Positions 8,841-16,860 of a DNA stretch of 64,000 nucleotides are shown here, one piece after another. Each line of letters opens with the position of its first letter. Position 1 is the first letter of the stretch. A program made the translations under genes and the position numbers. The notes below the pieces were generated by a model. The model saw only the letters and a program-made list of their open reading frames with translations, had not been told where the DNA came from and ran no database searches. Where the stretch lies: the NCBI RefSeq assembly GCF_013409345.1, contig NZ_JACCBB010000001.1, positions 4,526,001 to 4,590,000 on the forward strand. The letters are read 5' to 3'. This DNA is from Kineococcus aurantiacus (lineage in GTDB: Bacteria; Actinomycetota; Actinomycetes; Actinomycetales; Kineococcaceae).

Positions 8841-9851
8841 TCAGTGGTTGCCGGCGCCGCTGCTGAACGGCTGGTGGTGGGTCGCCTTGGGCAGGACGCG
8901 ACGGATGTACTCGCGGTTGGTCGCGCCGACGCTGATGCTGTCGCCGCCGTAGTGTTCCACGCAGAAGGCGCCGCGGAAACCGGCCTCGAGGGCCATGCCG
9001 ATGGCCTTGCGGTAGTTGATGGTCCCGAACTCCAGGGGAGCCGGGTGGGTGCGCACGGAGCCGGTCGACGGCTCCTCGTCGCGGTAGTAGTTCTTCAGGT
9101 GCCAGTAGTTCGTGTAGGGGAACGTCTTGGCGGCGATCTCCTCCCACGGCTCCACCTCGCGGTGCAGGCGCAGGATGTTGCCGAAGTCGGGGTTGAGGCC
9201 GACGTTGTCGTACCCGACGTCCTGGACGAACTGCACCATGCCGTCGGCGGTGCCGAGGTAGGTGTCCTCGTACATCTCCAGGGCGATCTGGACACCGACC
9301 TCCTGGGCGTGGCGGGCCAGCTCCTTGATCTTGCCGACGGCGACCGCGCGGACGTCGTCGCTGAAGTCGTCGGAGTAGCCCGGCTCCAGCCAGAACCACA
9401 GCGCCTTGGCCTGGGCGGGGGTGAAGCCGCGCATGAAGCCGAAGTTGACGACGGGGATGCCGATCGCGGCGCACGCGTCGATCGCGCGGTGGGAGTAGGC
9501 CAGGTTCTCGTCGGCCTTCTCGTGGTCCATGACCGAGCGGCGCGAGGTGGAGAACGCGGGGATCTGCAGCCCCGCCCCGCGCACGGTCCGCGCGAACTCC
9601 TGCTGGCGGGCCGGGGACAGGTCGGCGATCCGGATCCAGGTGTCGGTCGGGTCGATGCAGGTGTAGCCCGCGTCGGTCATGACCTCGAGGGTCTTCGCCC
9701 AGCCCTCGGCGGGCTGGTCCTGCACGGTCGTGCCGTCCGGCAGCACGTGGGGGTGCGGCATCATCGGGACGGTGATCGGCCAGTTCTGGCGGGTCAGGAC
9801 GTCCGGGAAGCCGTCGAACACCCGGGTCGTGCCGTTCGCGTCGTCGCTCAC
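8841..9851 (-). CDS. Sugar phosphate isomerase/epimerase, AP-endonuclease family 2 TIM barrel
   Basis: A 336-residue xylose-isomerase-like TIM barrel. Visible metal-site segments are ALEMYEDTYLG, GLNPDFGNILR, YWHLKNYY and GAFCVEHYGGD, giving the Glu, Asp/Asn, His and Glu ligands expected of this family. Start at GTG 9851 (frame open to 9899) because an AGGAG lies upstream and the residues before it are not fold-like. It is the first gene of the tetrulose operon and sits directly downstream of an AT-rich promoter/operator. The Brucella EryC isomerase has this fold, so an EryC-like step is likely; hydroxypyruvate isomerase- or tagatose epimerase-like activity is the alternative. Confidence 0.83.
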   Translation of the reverse strand: MSDDANGTTRVFDGFPDVLTRQNWPITVPMMPHPHVLPDGTTVQDQPAEGWAKTLEVMTDAGYTCIDPTDTWIRIADLSPARQQEFARTVRGAGLQIPAFSTSRRSVMDHEKADENLAYSHRAIDACAAIGIPVVNFGFMRGFTPAQAKALWFWLEPGYSDDFSDDVRAVAVGKIKELARHAQEVGVQIALEMYEDTYLGTADGMVQFVQDVGYDNVGLNPDFGNILRLHREVEPWEEIAAKTFPYTNYWHLKNYYRDEEPSTGSVRTHPAPLEFGTINYRKAIGMALEAGFRGAFCVEHYGGDSISVGATNREYIRRVLPKATHHQPFSSGAGNH

Positions 9852-9882
9852 GTTCTCCACTCCTGTGGTCGTCGTCCTGCGG

Positions 9883-9897
9883 ATTCTATAGAAAATC
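9883..9897 (-). promoter_or_regulatory. Probable promoter and operator of the tetrulose operon
   Basis: An AT-rich island in very GC-rich DNA. It contains the perfect 10-bp palindrome TTCTATAGAA (9884-9893), and the minus strand reads TATAGAAT, a good -10. It lies 32-46 bases before the first structural gene and just after the gene for the FCD-type GntR regulator, whose family commonly binds short AT-centred palindromes like this. Confidence 0.55.
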
Positions 9898-9917
9898 ACG
9901 TCCGTTGGCGAGCGCCG

Positions 9918-10574
9918 TCACCCGACCGCGCGGTCGAGCACCCCCCGCAGGTGCCGGCGCATGGCCTCGGCGGCTGCGCCGGGATCGTGCTCCTCGAAGG
10001 CGAGCACGATGGCCTCGTGCTCGGTGACGCTCTCGTGGGCGTCCTGCACCCTCTCCTCCACCTGGTGCAGACGCTGCACGAAACCGCGGAAGGAGTCCAG
10101 GGTCCGGACGATGAACGGGTTGCCGGTGCCCTCGGCGAGCAGCTCGTGGAAGGACCAGTCCGCCTCGAGGTAGTGCTTGAAGCCGGTGTAGCCGGGGCCC
10201 GTGGGGGCGGTGCGCTGGGCCTCGACGGCGGCGTGCAGGCGGGCCACGAAGGCGTCGTCGGCGCGCGCGCAGGCCCGTTCGGCGTTGCCGGGCTCGACGA
10301 GCAGGCGCACGTCGACGAGCTGGGCGAGCTCCTCGGGCGAGAGCAGGGCCGCGGCGCGGTAGCCGCGGCGGGCGCTGCGCACCACCAGGCCGGAGCCCTC
10401 CAGGCGGGCCAGGGCCTCGCGGACGGGGGTCGCCGAGACGCCGAGGCGGGCGGCCAGGCTCTGGGTGCGCAGGGGGGAGCCGGGTTCGAGGCCCTGGTTC
10501 ATGAGCAGCTCGAGGATGGCGTCGTGGACGGTGTCCGTCAGTCCGCGCGGTGCCGCCATCGACCAGTCGTCCAT
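9918..10574 (-). CDS. GntR-family transcription regulator, FCD subfamily
   Basis: A 218-residue repressor-type protein. The N-terminal winged helix (about 12-75) shows AILELLMNQGLEPGSPL..LAARLGVSATPVREALARLEGSGLVV, the standard GntR fold. The C-terminal all-helical FCD domain has D-x3-H-like ligand positions in EADWSFHELLAEGTGNPF and TEHEAIVLAFEEHD. It precedes the tetrulose operon on the same strand and most likely controls it through the TTCTATAGAA site, responding to a sugar acid or sugar phosphate. Its own ATG lies nine bases after TAGCGT (10584-10589), suggesting a leaderless transcript. Confidence 0.88.
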   Translation of the reverse strand: MDDWSMAAPRGLTDTVHDAILELLMNQGLEPGSPLRTQSLAARLGVSATPVREALARLEGSGLVVRSARRGYRAAALLSPEELAQLVDVRLLVEPGNAERACARADDAFVARLHAAVEAQRTAPTGPGYTGFKHYLEADWSFHELLAEGTGNPFIVRTLDSFRGFVQRLHQVEERVQDAHESVTEHEAIVLAFEEHDPGAAAEAMRRHLRGVLDRAVG

Positions 10575-10583
10575 GGGACGGGG

Positions 10584-10589
10584 ACGCTA
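10584..10589 (-). promoter_or_regulatory. -10 element for the GntR gene
   Basis: On the minus strand TAGCGT, nine bases before the ATG of the GntR regulator; leaderless arrangement. It shares a 50-base divergent region with the M20 hydrolase promoter. Confidence 0.42.
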
Positions 10590-10612
10590 CCGGAGCGGCG
10601 GACCGGCCCGAG

Positions 10613-10618
10613 TACGGT
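10613..10618 (+). promoter_or_regulatory. -10 element for the M20 hydrolase gene
   Basis: TACGGT followed after seven bases by the GTG start at 10626; leaderless arrangement. It decides the start of a frame that is otherwise open for nearly 2 kb further upstream. Confidence 0.45.
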
Positions 10619-10625
10619 TGCCCGG

Positions 10626-11963
10626 GTGAGCGCCGACACCAGCACCGGACAGGGATCCCACGCGGCCGAGGCCGAGGTCGTCGACCTGTGTCGCGACCTG
10701 CTGCGCATCGACACGTCGAACTACGGCGACGGCTCGGGCCCGGGGGAGCGCGTCGCGGCCGAGCACGTCGCCGAGCTGCTGCACGAGGTGGGCCTGCAGC
10801 CGGAGTACGTGGAGGGCTTCCCCCGGCGCGGCAACGTGGTCGTGCGGGTGCCCGGGGACGAGCGGGGCACGGCCGAGCGCGGTGCGCTGCTGCTGCACGG
10901 CCACCTCGACGTCGTCCCGGCGCGGGCCTCGGACTGGAAGGTCGACCCGTTCTCCGGCGAGGTCGCCGACGGCTGCCTGTGGGGCCGCGGCGCGGTCGAC
11001 ATGAAGGACATGGACGCCATGCTGCTGGCCGTCCTGCGCGACCTGGCCCGCACGGGCACCAGGCCGCCGCGGGACCTCGTGTTCGCGTTCCTGGCCGACG
11101 AGGAGGCCGCGGGCGTCCAGGGCGCGCAGTGGCTGGTGGACAACCGGGCCGACCTGTTCGAGGGCGTCACCGAGGCCGTCAGCGAGGTGGGGGGTTTCTC
11201 GGTCGACCTCGACGGGCAGCGGACGTACCTGCTGCAGACGGCGGAGAAGGGCCTGGCGTGGCTGCGCCTGGTGGCCCACGGCCGCGCCGGGCACGGTTCG
11301 CAGGTCGGGACCGACAACGCGGTGACGCGCCTGTGCGCGGCGGTGACGCGGATCGGCGAGCACACCTGGCCGCTGGAGTACACCGCGACGGTGCGGCAGT
11401 TCCTGGAGGGCGTCTCGGAGATCACCGGCGTCCGCTTCGACGAGGACGACCCGTCGGCGCTGCTGGCCAAGCTCGGGACGACGGCGCGGTGGGTGGGGGC
11501 GACGCTGCAGAACACCTCGAACCCGACGGCCCTGGACGCCGGGTACAAGCACAACGTGATCCCCGGGACGGCGAGCGCCCTCATCGACACGCGGTTCCTG
11601 CCGGGCCGGCAGGAGGAGCTCATGGCGACGATCCGGGAACTGGCCGGTGAGCGCGTCGACGTCGAGGTCGTCAACGAGTCGGTGGCGCTGGAGACGGAGT
11701 TCGCGGTGCCGCTGGTGGACCGGATGCGGGCGGCGCTGGAGGCCGAGGACCCGGGGGCGAAGGTGCTGCCGTACTGCCTGTCGGGGGGTACCGACAACAA
11801 GTCGTTCTCCCACCTGGGGATCCGCGGTTACGGGTTCGCGCCGCTGCGGTTGCCGGCGGGGATGGACTTCGCCGGGATGTTCCACGGGATCGACGAGCGG
11901 GTCCCGGTGGACGCCCTGGAGTTCGGGGTGCGGGTGCTGCAGCGGTTCATCGCGACCTGCTGA
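10626..11963 (+). CDS. M20-family metallohydrolase (ArgE/DapE/carboxypeptidase G2 type)
   Basis: A 445-residue di-zinc hydrolase. The family motifs are HGHLDVVP (first zinc His and catalytic Asp), GRGAVDMKD (bridging Asp), FLADEEAAG (catalytic Glu pair) and a late FHGIDERV, which supplies the last zinc His. The central dimerisation lid begins near HGRAGHGS. Actinobacteria carry close relatives annotated only as M20/M25/M40 peptidases, so deacylase or dipeptidase action is likely and the substrate unknown. The start is decided by the -10 at 10613. It is divergent from the GntR gene, and its last 17 bases overlap the convergent acetyltransferase. Confidence 0.88.
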   Translation: MSADTSTGQGSHAAEAEVVDLCRDLLRIDTSNYGDGSGPGERVAAEHVAELLHEVGLQPEYVEGFPRRGNVVVRVPGDERGTAERGALLLHGHLDVVPARASDWKVDPFSGEVADGCLWGRGAVDMKDMDAMLLAVLRDLARTGTRPPRDLVFAFLADEEAAGVQGAQWLVDNRADLFEGVTEAVSEVGGFSVDLDGQRTYLLQTAEKGLAWLRLVAHGRAGHGSQVGTDNAVTRLCAAVTRIGEHTWPLEYTATVRQFLEGVSEITGVRFDEDDPSALLAKLGTTARWVGATLQNTSNPTALDAGYKHNVIPGTASALIDTRFLPGRQEELMATIRELAGERVDVEVVNESVALETEFAVPLVDRMRAALEAEDPGAKVLPYCLSGGTDNKSFSHLGIRGYGFAPLRLPAGMDFAGMFHGIDERVPVDALEFGVRVLQRFIATC

Positions 11964-12507
11964 GGTCGCCGGGTTCGTCGGCGTCCCAGACCGGTCCGCC
12001 GGGGTGCTCGGCGAGGAACAGCCGGGACACGCCGTCGTGCCACAGACCGTCGACGATCCCGAGGTCGCGCATGCCGGCCCGGGTGGCGGTGGCGCGGCTG
12101 CGGGTGTTCTCGGGGTGCGTCAGGGCCCACACCTGCCGGTGGCCGGCGGCGAAGGCCAGGCGCACCGCCCGGCGGGCCGCGGCCGTGGCGTAGCCGTGGC
12201 CCTCGGCGTCGGGGTGCAGGTACCAGCCGACCTCCACCTCCCCGTGCAGCGCGTTCGGGGCGGGGAACAGCAGCACGCTGCCCACGGGCTCGCTGCGGTC
12301 GGGGGCCACGACGGCCCAGGTGCCGAGGGGGTCGGCGTGGGCCAGGGCCCACTGCTCGATCCGCTGGCGGGCCTGCTCGACGTCGGTCAGGGGGGTGCGC
12401 GCGGCCTCGCCGAACCAGCGGGTGACCTCCGGGCGGCGCAACAGGTCGAACAACCGCGGCGCGTCCTGCGGGCGCCACAACCGCAGGCTCACCTCGGGGG
12501 GTTCCAC
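11947..12507 (-). CDS. GNAT acetyltransferase, RimJ/RimL type
   Basis: A 186-residue N-acetyltransferase. It opens with SLRLWRPQDAPRLFDLL, the strand-helix start of RimJ-type enzymes. It has GEVEVGWYLHPDAEGHGYATAAA, the acetyl-CoA pyrophosphate loop (Q/R-x-x-G-x-G/A equivalent is E-G-H-G-Y-A), then ALTHPENTRSRATATRAGM, the family's typical late helix. The acceptor could be a protein N-terminus, an antibiotic or a small amine. Its 3' end overlaps the M20 gene tail to tail. Confidence 0.85.
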   Translation of the reverse strand: MEPPEVSLRLWRPQDAPRLFDLLRRPEVTRWFGEAARTPLTDVEQARQRIEQWALAHADPLGTWAVVAPDRSEPVGSVLLFPAPNALHGEVEVGWYLHPDAEGHGYATAAARRAVRLAFAAGHRQVWALTHPENTRSRATATRAGMRDLGIVDGLWHDGVSRLFLAEHPGGPVWDADEPGDLSRSR

Positions 12508-12545
12508 GCGGGCGACCCTACTGGTCGGGCCGGTGGCGGCGGCCG

Positions 12546-12551
12546 TACCGT
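12546..12551 (+). promoter_or_regulatory. -10 element for the small HTH gene
   Basis: TACCGT with six bases before GTG 12558; leaderless arrangement, the same geometry as at 1527. Confidence 0.45.
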
Positions 12552-12557
12552 GCTGCG

Positions 12558-12881
12558 GTGCCCCGCTACGACCGAGACGAGGTCGCCCGCCGTTCCGGCC
12601 ACGCGACGTGGGAGGACGCCGTGCGCGCCACGGCGGACCTGACGCAGCAGGAGGCCGGGGCGGTCCTGGGCGTCAGCCACCCGACGGTGCGGTCGTGGCG
12701 GGCGGAGCTGGGCGTGGGGGTGGCCGCGCCGCGGACGTCGGCGCCCGAGCGCGCCGCGGCCTTCCGCGCCGACGAGCGCGACGCGCGGCACGGCAGCGCC
12801 AACGGGTACCGCAACCTGGGGTGCCGCTGCGCGCGGTGCACGGCGGCGTGGACGGACTACCAGCGCCAGCGGCGCGGCTGA
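12558..12881 (+). CDS. Small helix-turn-helix protein with C-terminal CxCxxC motif
   Basis: A 107-residue basic protein. Residues about 28-50 (LTQQEAGAVLGVSHPTVRSW) form a clear helix-turn-helix. The last 30 residues read HGSANGYRNLGCRCARC followed by AAWTDYQ, an HG-x-x-x-GY-x5-CRC-x-x-C pattern seen in small actinobacterial and actinophage proteins and probably a zinc knuckle. I infer a DNA-binding protein, perhaps of mobile-element origin, now chromosomal. The start is decided by the -10 hexamer six bases upstream. The neighbouring unknown gene is convergent, eight bases away. Confidence 0.7.
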   Translation: MPRYDRDEVARRSGHATWEDAVRATADLTQQEAGAVLGVSHPTVRSWRAELGVGVAAPRTSAPERAAAFRADERDARHGSANGYRNLGCRCARCTAAWTDYQRQRRG

Positions 12882-12889
12882 GCGCGGGG

Positions 12890-13363
12890 TCAGTCCTCCG
12901 GCGTGGCGCCCGTGAGGGCGTTCACCGCGTCGCGGGGGCTGGTGCCGTCCGCGCGGGCGGCGACGGCGGCGTCGACGAACGTCAGCAGGACCTCCTCGAC
13001 CGGTTCGCCGTCGCGGGTGTCCCAGTGCTCCGGCGTCAGGGCCTGGGCGAACTCGGCGAAGGCGTCCGCGGAGGCCGCCCGGTCGGCGAACTGCCCGTCG
13101 GTGGCCTCCTGCCAGCGCGCCCACGCCGCCGGGAAGGCCCGGCCCTGCTCGGGCGACTCGGCGTAGCGCAGCACGGTGCCGACCGTCGCGGCGTCCAGGC
13201 CGTGCGGGGGCAGCGCCAGGGCCGTCGCGGCGGCGGGGTGGTCGGCGACGATGTCGAGGGTCCCGGCCCGTTCGGCGTCGTCGAGGAAGCGTTCGAGGCT
13301 GCGGTGGTTGCCTGCGGGCCACGGCATCGTCTTGGCGCAGTGGGTGCGTCGTGTGGTGGCCAT
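12890..13363 (-). CDS. Hypothetical protein
   Basis: A 157-residue acidic, alanine-rich soluble protein that I do not recognise. No signal peptide, membrane segment or catalytic motif is visible. It has a KTMPWPAGNHRSLERFLDDAERAGTLD opening and a helical body (for example FADRAASADAFAEFAQALTPEHWD). Codon use matches its neighbours and the frame is clean, which supports a real gene. Start taken at ATG 13363; a GTG three codons earlier is possible. It faces the small HTH gene. Confidence 0.6.
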   Translation of the reverse strand: MATTRRTHCAKTMPWPAGNHRSLERFLDDAERAGTLDIVADHPAAATALALPPHGLDAATVGTVLRYAESPEQGRAFPAAWARWQEATDGQFADRAASADAFAEFAQALTPEHWDTRDGEPVEEVLLTFVDAAVAARADGTSPRDAVNALTGATPED

Positions 13364-13443
13364 GACCGTCACGTTCCGTTCCGTCGCGGTGGTGTTCCTG
13401 CCCCCGAGTCTGGCACGTGGCCCGCGCCCGCCCGTGGCCGGGT

Positions 13444-14169
13444 TCAGTAGACCGTGGCCTCCACGCCCACGACGTCCAGGCCGCCGTCGGCGCTGATCCT
13501 GCTCAGGTAGGCCCGGTCGGCGACCTCCCCGGCCAGCCAGCCCAGCGGGTCGTCACCCTCACCCCGCGAGCGCGAGAGGGCCTTGGACACCGCGTACCCG
13601 CCCTTGGCCCCGACCTCGACGGTGGTGCCGTCCACCAGCGTCAGGCGGAACCGCACGTTCCTGCGACCGCCGCGCTGGCTGCGCGCGGCGCTGCGCAGGA
13701 TCTCCAGCAGCCGCTGGCGGGCCCGCTCGCGCCCGGGGCCGTCGCTGCGCGGGGCGGTCACCAGGTGCTGGCGCGCGCCACCGGGCAGGTACGTCGTCTC
13801 GCTGCGGTACGCCCCGGGGCCGGCCGGCCGCCGGCGCGCGGACGGGCCGGCGGGCGGTGCGGGGACCTCCGGGGCGCCGGTGGGCTCGCTGGGGCGTCGG
13901 GTCGGCTGCCCCGCAGCGCGGGGGGCCCGGACGCGCACGAGTTCCCCGTCGCGGCCCCGGCGGCGCGGCGGCGGGGTGCGCGAGCGTCCCGTGCGCTCCA
14001 GCTCCTCCAGCGCGGCGACGTACAGCTGCCCGCTGCTCTCCCCGCGCACCACCTTGCGGATCATCCGCGGGGAACGTCCCAGCTCGCGGGCGATCTCGGT
14101 GGTGCTCAGCCCGTAGGCGCGCAGGTCGGCGATCAGGTCCGCGGCGCTGCGCCCGGACGCCTCAGGCAT
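13444..14169 (-). CDS. Uncharacterised HTH-containing protein, third gene of a coupled trio
   Basis: A 241-residue basic protein. A helix-turn-helix is visible at about residues 8-35 (LIADLRAYGLSTTEIARELGRSPRMIRKV). A Pro/Arg-rich linker follows, then a folded C-terminal part (about 135-241: YLPGGARQHLV, ARQRLLEILRSAARS, RFRLTLVDGTTVEVGAKGGYAVS, DPLGWLAGEVADRAYL). Its ATG overlaps the upstream gene's stop in ATGCCTGA, implying translational coupling. I do not recognise the family. A DNA-binding partner of the larger protein is inferred; a plasmid or phage origin is possible. Confidence 0.65.
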   Translation of the reverse strand: MPEASGRSAADLIADLRAYGLSTTEIARELGRSPRMIRKVVRGESSGQLYVAALEELERTGRSRTPPPRRRGRDGELVRVRAPRAAGQPTRRPSEPTGAPEVPAPPAGPSARRRPAGPGAYRSETTYLPGGARQHLVTAPRSDGPGRERARQRLLEILRSAARSQRGGRRNVRFRLTLVDGTTVEVGAKGGYAVSKALSRSRGEGDDPLGWLAGEVADRAYLSRISADGGLDVVGVEATVY

Positions 14170-15838
14170 CGACCTGGTCCGTGGCCGCGACGTCGGCGGT
14201 GGGCTCACCCGCACCGGCGGCGACCAGCGCCTCCTCGACGCCGGCGGCCTCGGCCCGCTGGCGCAGCCGGTTGCGCTCGGCCGTGGTCGAGGGGAGCTTC
14301 GTCGAGGCCAGCCACCCCTGCAGCCGCATGCGCCCCACCTCGCCGTCGTCCCCGCCGCCGGGGACGGTCACCGGCAGGGACCACGCGGGGACCGACGTCG
14401 TGTAGATCGCGTCGCCGTTGACGCCCAGCAGGGTCGCCGGGTCGACCGACAGCGCCCCGCCCGCGTACGTCATGCCCGCGCCCGGCAGCCGCTTCGACAG
14501 CGCGGTGGGGCACTCCAGCACCCTGGCCCGCCCCCGGGACCACACCTGCGCGGCCAGTTCGGGGCGGTACAGCGCCGCCGCCTGCCCCGCGGGCCGGGCC
14601 GCACGGGTGCGGTAGGCGAACGCGTCGCCGTGGCGCACCACGGTGGCCGCCGCGTGCGCGGGGACCTCGCGCGCCGACCACACCACGTGGGTGGTCTCGC
14701 GGCCGCGGGAGGCGAACGCCCCGATGCCCTGGATGAGGACGGCGCGCACCGCGCTGACCGCCGCGGCCCGCACCGGCGCCGGCAGGTCGCGGTCCTGCGT
14801 CAGGCGCTCGCGGGCCCGGCGCAACCGGTCGGCCCAGGTGTCCAGCACGCGGGCCTTGGTGAACTCGATCCCCTCGAGGACCTCGACGTCCCAGCCGCCG
14901 TCCAGGGCGAGCTTCAGTTCCACCCCGTCCACCCACGTGCGGCCGCGGGCGCCGGGCACGTTCGGGTAGTGCCACCCGTCCTGGACGTCGTCGTGGGCCA
15001 CCGGCAGCACGCCCAGGGTGTCCCACCACTCGGGGACGGTGAACTCGACGTGGAAGCGCGCCCGGGCGTACGGGCTGGTGGTGAGCAGTTCCTCGGCCTG
15101 GGCGGCGGTCAGCCGTCGCGCCGGCCCGGTGCCGAGTTCCCGGCACAGGGACGCGTACATGAAACGCCCGTCCACGTAGGAGAAACCGCCGTGGGAGGTC
15201 GCGCCCAGGTCGACCAGGGGCCGGCACCCGCCGCAGCCGCAGGCGCTGGGGCCGGTGGTGAGGTGCTCGATGCGGTGCTGACCGGCGGTGCGGTGCAGCA
15301 GCTCGGCCACGTCCTCGTCGAGGGGTTCGGGGTCCACGGTCCGCGGCAGCGACTGCGCCCACAACTGGGTGCCGGTGGCGGCGGGGGACTTCAGCAGCTC
15401 GGCGTCGCGGGCCACGGACCGGATCGCCTCCGACGTCGCGACCCAGGCCTGGCGCGCCTCGTCGGGGGTGAGGTCCCCGTCGGCGGAGGTGAACCACTCC
15501 GCGGCGGTGCGGACCTCCAGCTTGTCGCCGGTGGTGTCGTGGGTGAACCGCCCGGTGGGCGGGCTGGACAGCCAGTGCCCGCCCTCGGTCCACCCGGGGG
15601 TGGGGGTGATGAGCCAGTGGGTCTCGCCCGCGCCCGTCGTCGGGACCTTGCCGGTGAGCATGATGCGCTCGGCGCGCAGGTTGTGGGCGGTGTTCAGCAG
15701 CTCGGCCAGCGTCGGGCGCTTGCGCCGGCCCTCGATCACGGGGGTGACGCGGGCGCCGGAGTCGGTGACGCCGATGCCGGTGGTGTGGTCCAGCCAGACG
15801 GTGGGGATCGGGCGGACCTTCCACGGGACGGGTCTCAT
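14162..15838 (-). CDS. Large uncharacterised protein of the coupled trio
   Basis: A 558-residue soluble protein with no family I can name. Features visible: a conserved-looking core GGFSYVDGRFMYASLCRELG, a CGCGGCRP cysteine cluster (about residues 200-207) that could bind metal, ARFHVEFTVPEWWDTLGVLPV, a TWVDGVELKL strand, VLDTWADRLRRARERL, and a late GVNGDAIYTTSVPAW. No signal peptide or membrane helix. It overlaps the small upstream gene by four bases (ATGA) and the downstream HTH gene by eight, so the three are almost certainly made together. A nucleic-acid or replication role would fit the HTH partner but is only inference. Confidence 0.68.
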   Translation of the reverse strand: MRPVPWKVRPIPTVWLDHTTGIGVTDSGARVTPVIEGRRKRPTLAELLNTAHNLRAERIMLTGKVPTTGAGETHWLITPTPGWTEGGHWLSSPPTGRFTHDTTGDKLEVRTAAEWFTSADGDLTPDEARQAWVATSEAIRSVARDAELLKSPAATGTQLWAQSLPRTVDPEPLDEDVAELLHRTAGQHRIEHLTTGPSACGCGGCRPLVDLGATSHGGFSYVDGRFMYASLCRELGTGPARRLTAAQAEELLTTSPYARARFHVEFTVPEWWDTLGVLPVAHDDVQDGWHYPNVPGARGRTWVDGVELKLALDGGWDVEVLEGIEFTKARVLDTWADRLRRARERLTQDRDLPAPVRAAAVSAVRAVLIQGIGAFASRGRETTHVVWSAREVPAHAAATVVRHGDAFAYRTRAARPAGQAAALYRPELAAQVWSRGRARVLECPTALSKRLPGAGMTYAGGALSVDPATLLGVNGDAIYTTSVPAWSLPVTVPGGGDDGEVGRMRLQGWLASTKLPSTTAERNRLRQRAEAAGVEEALVAAGAGEPTADVAATDQVDA

Positions 15839-15969
15839 CGTGCGGCTCCGGCGGGTTGCGGTGAGGGGGTCGACGGTCCGGGGCGCGTGCGGCCCCGGCG
15901 GCGGCGCAGGAGGGGCGACCCGGTGTCCCGCGGGCGGTCGCCCCCGGCGGGCGTGGAGCGAGGCGGCAT
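15835..15969 (-). CDS. Small Arg/Pro-rich leader gene of the coupled trio
   Basis: A 44-residue, very basic peptide (MPPRSTPAGG..LLRRRRGRTRPG) too short for most gene finders. Supporting evidence is positional. A GGAG lies eight bases before its ATG, a TAGCCT -10-like hexamer lies about 35 bases further up, and its TGA overlaps the ATG of the 558-residue gene in ATGA. It may be a true small protein or a translational leader whose only job is to deliver ribosomes to the next gene. No homology is claimed. Confidence 0.38.
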   Translation of the reverse strand: MPPRSTPAGGDRPRDTGSPLLRRRRGRTRPGPSTPSPQPAGAAR

Positions 15970-16167
15970 CGGGGCGTCTCCGGGGTCGGGGAGTGCGCCG
16001 AGGCTAACACCGGGCCCGCTCGACCGACGGGATCCGGCCGGTGGTGCGCCGCTGCGTGGCGCCCGCCCCCGGGAGCCGGTCCCCGCGCAGCGCGCGAGGG
16101 GGTGGGACCGGTGCGGTTCCACCCCCTCCTCAGCCGGCGCCGTCCAGGCGACGCCTCAGGTGACGTC

Positions 16168-16791
16168 TCAGGGGACGATCAGCCCGACGGTCTGGGTACG
16201 GGCCCGGTCGAAGCGGGACTGGGCGTCGGCCCAGTTCACCACGTTCCACCACGCCTTGACGTAGTCGGGCTTGACGTTCTTGTAGTCCAGGTAGAACGCG
16301 TGCTCCCACATGTCCAGCAGCACGATCGGGACCAGGCCCAGGGCCAGGTTGGACTGCTGGTCGTACAGCTGGACGTTGATCAGCTTCTGGCCGATGGAGT
16401 CCCAGGCCAGGATCGACCAGCCCGAGCCCTGGATGCCCAGCGCGGTGGCGGTGAAGTGGGCGCGGAAGCCGTCGAAGGAGCCGAAGTGCTCGTCGATGGC
16501 CGCGGCCAGCTCCCCGGTGGGCTTGTCGCCGCCGTCGGGGGACAGGTTGGGCCAGAACACCGAGTGGTTGACGTGCCCACCGAGGTTGAAGGCCAGGTTC
16601 TTCTCGTGCAGGTTGACCGTGGCCAGGTCGTTCTTGTCGCGGGCCTCGGCCAGCTTCTCCAGGGCCGTGTTGACGCCGGCGACGTAGGTGGCGTGGTGCT
16701 TGTCGTGGTGCAGCTCCATGATCGCCCCGGAGATGTGGGGCTCGAGCGCGGAGTAGTCGTAGGGCAGATCCGGAAGGGTGTACTCAGCCAT
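16168..16791 (-). CDS. sodA: Superoxide dismutase, Mn/Fe family
   Basis: A 207-residue cytoplasmic superoxide dismutase. Metal ligands are visible: His28 ([13 protein letters not shown]), the His of [11 protein letters not shown], and the Asp and His of [13 protein letters not shown]. The GSGW block and the DKHH helix are typical. The GGHVNH form with a later QGSGW (Gln on the C-terminal side being absent) is hard to assign, so manganese is likely but iron or cambialistic use cannot be excluded. ATG start. Single-gene unit. Confidence 0.96.
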   Translation of the reverse strand: MAEYTLPDLPYDYSALEPHISGAIMELHHDKHHATYVAGVNTALEKLAEARDKNDLATVNLHEKNLAFNLGGHVNHSVFWPNLSPDGGDKPTGELAAAIDEHFGSFDGFRAHFTATALGIQGSGWSILAWDSIGQKLINVQLYDQQSNLALGLVPIVLLDMWEHAFYLDYKNVKPDYVKAWWNVVNWADAQSRFDRARTQTVGLIVP

Positions 16792-16860
16792 GGACCCGAC
16801 CCTGGCACCTGCAGCGCACTGCAGATCAAGGGCGCGTGACCGGGATCACCAGCCGGTGCC

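Noticed and set aside
8676-11963. Open frame of over 1000 codons on the plus strand ahead of the M20 gene
   Set aside because: Its first two thirds are the antisense of the kinase, isomerase and GntR genes, giving Gly/Val/Asp/His-rich nonsense typical of high-GC shadows. Only the part from 10626 is a protein with family motifs and a promoter.
13444-15838. Telomere/terminal-protein pair (Tap-Tpg) of a linear replicon
   Set aside because: A HTH protein beside a larger unknown protein suggested it, but I could not match characteristic residues and no terminal repeats are visible. Left as unknown.
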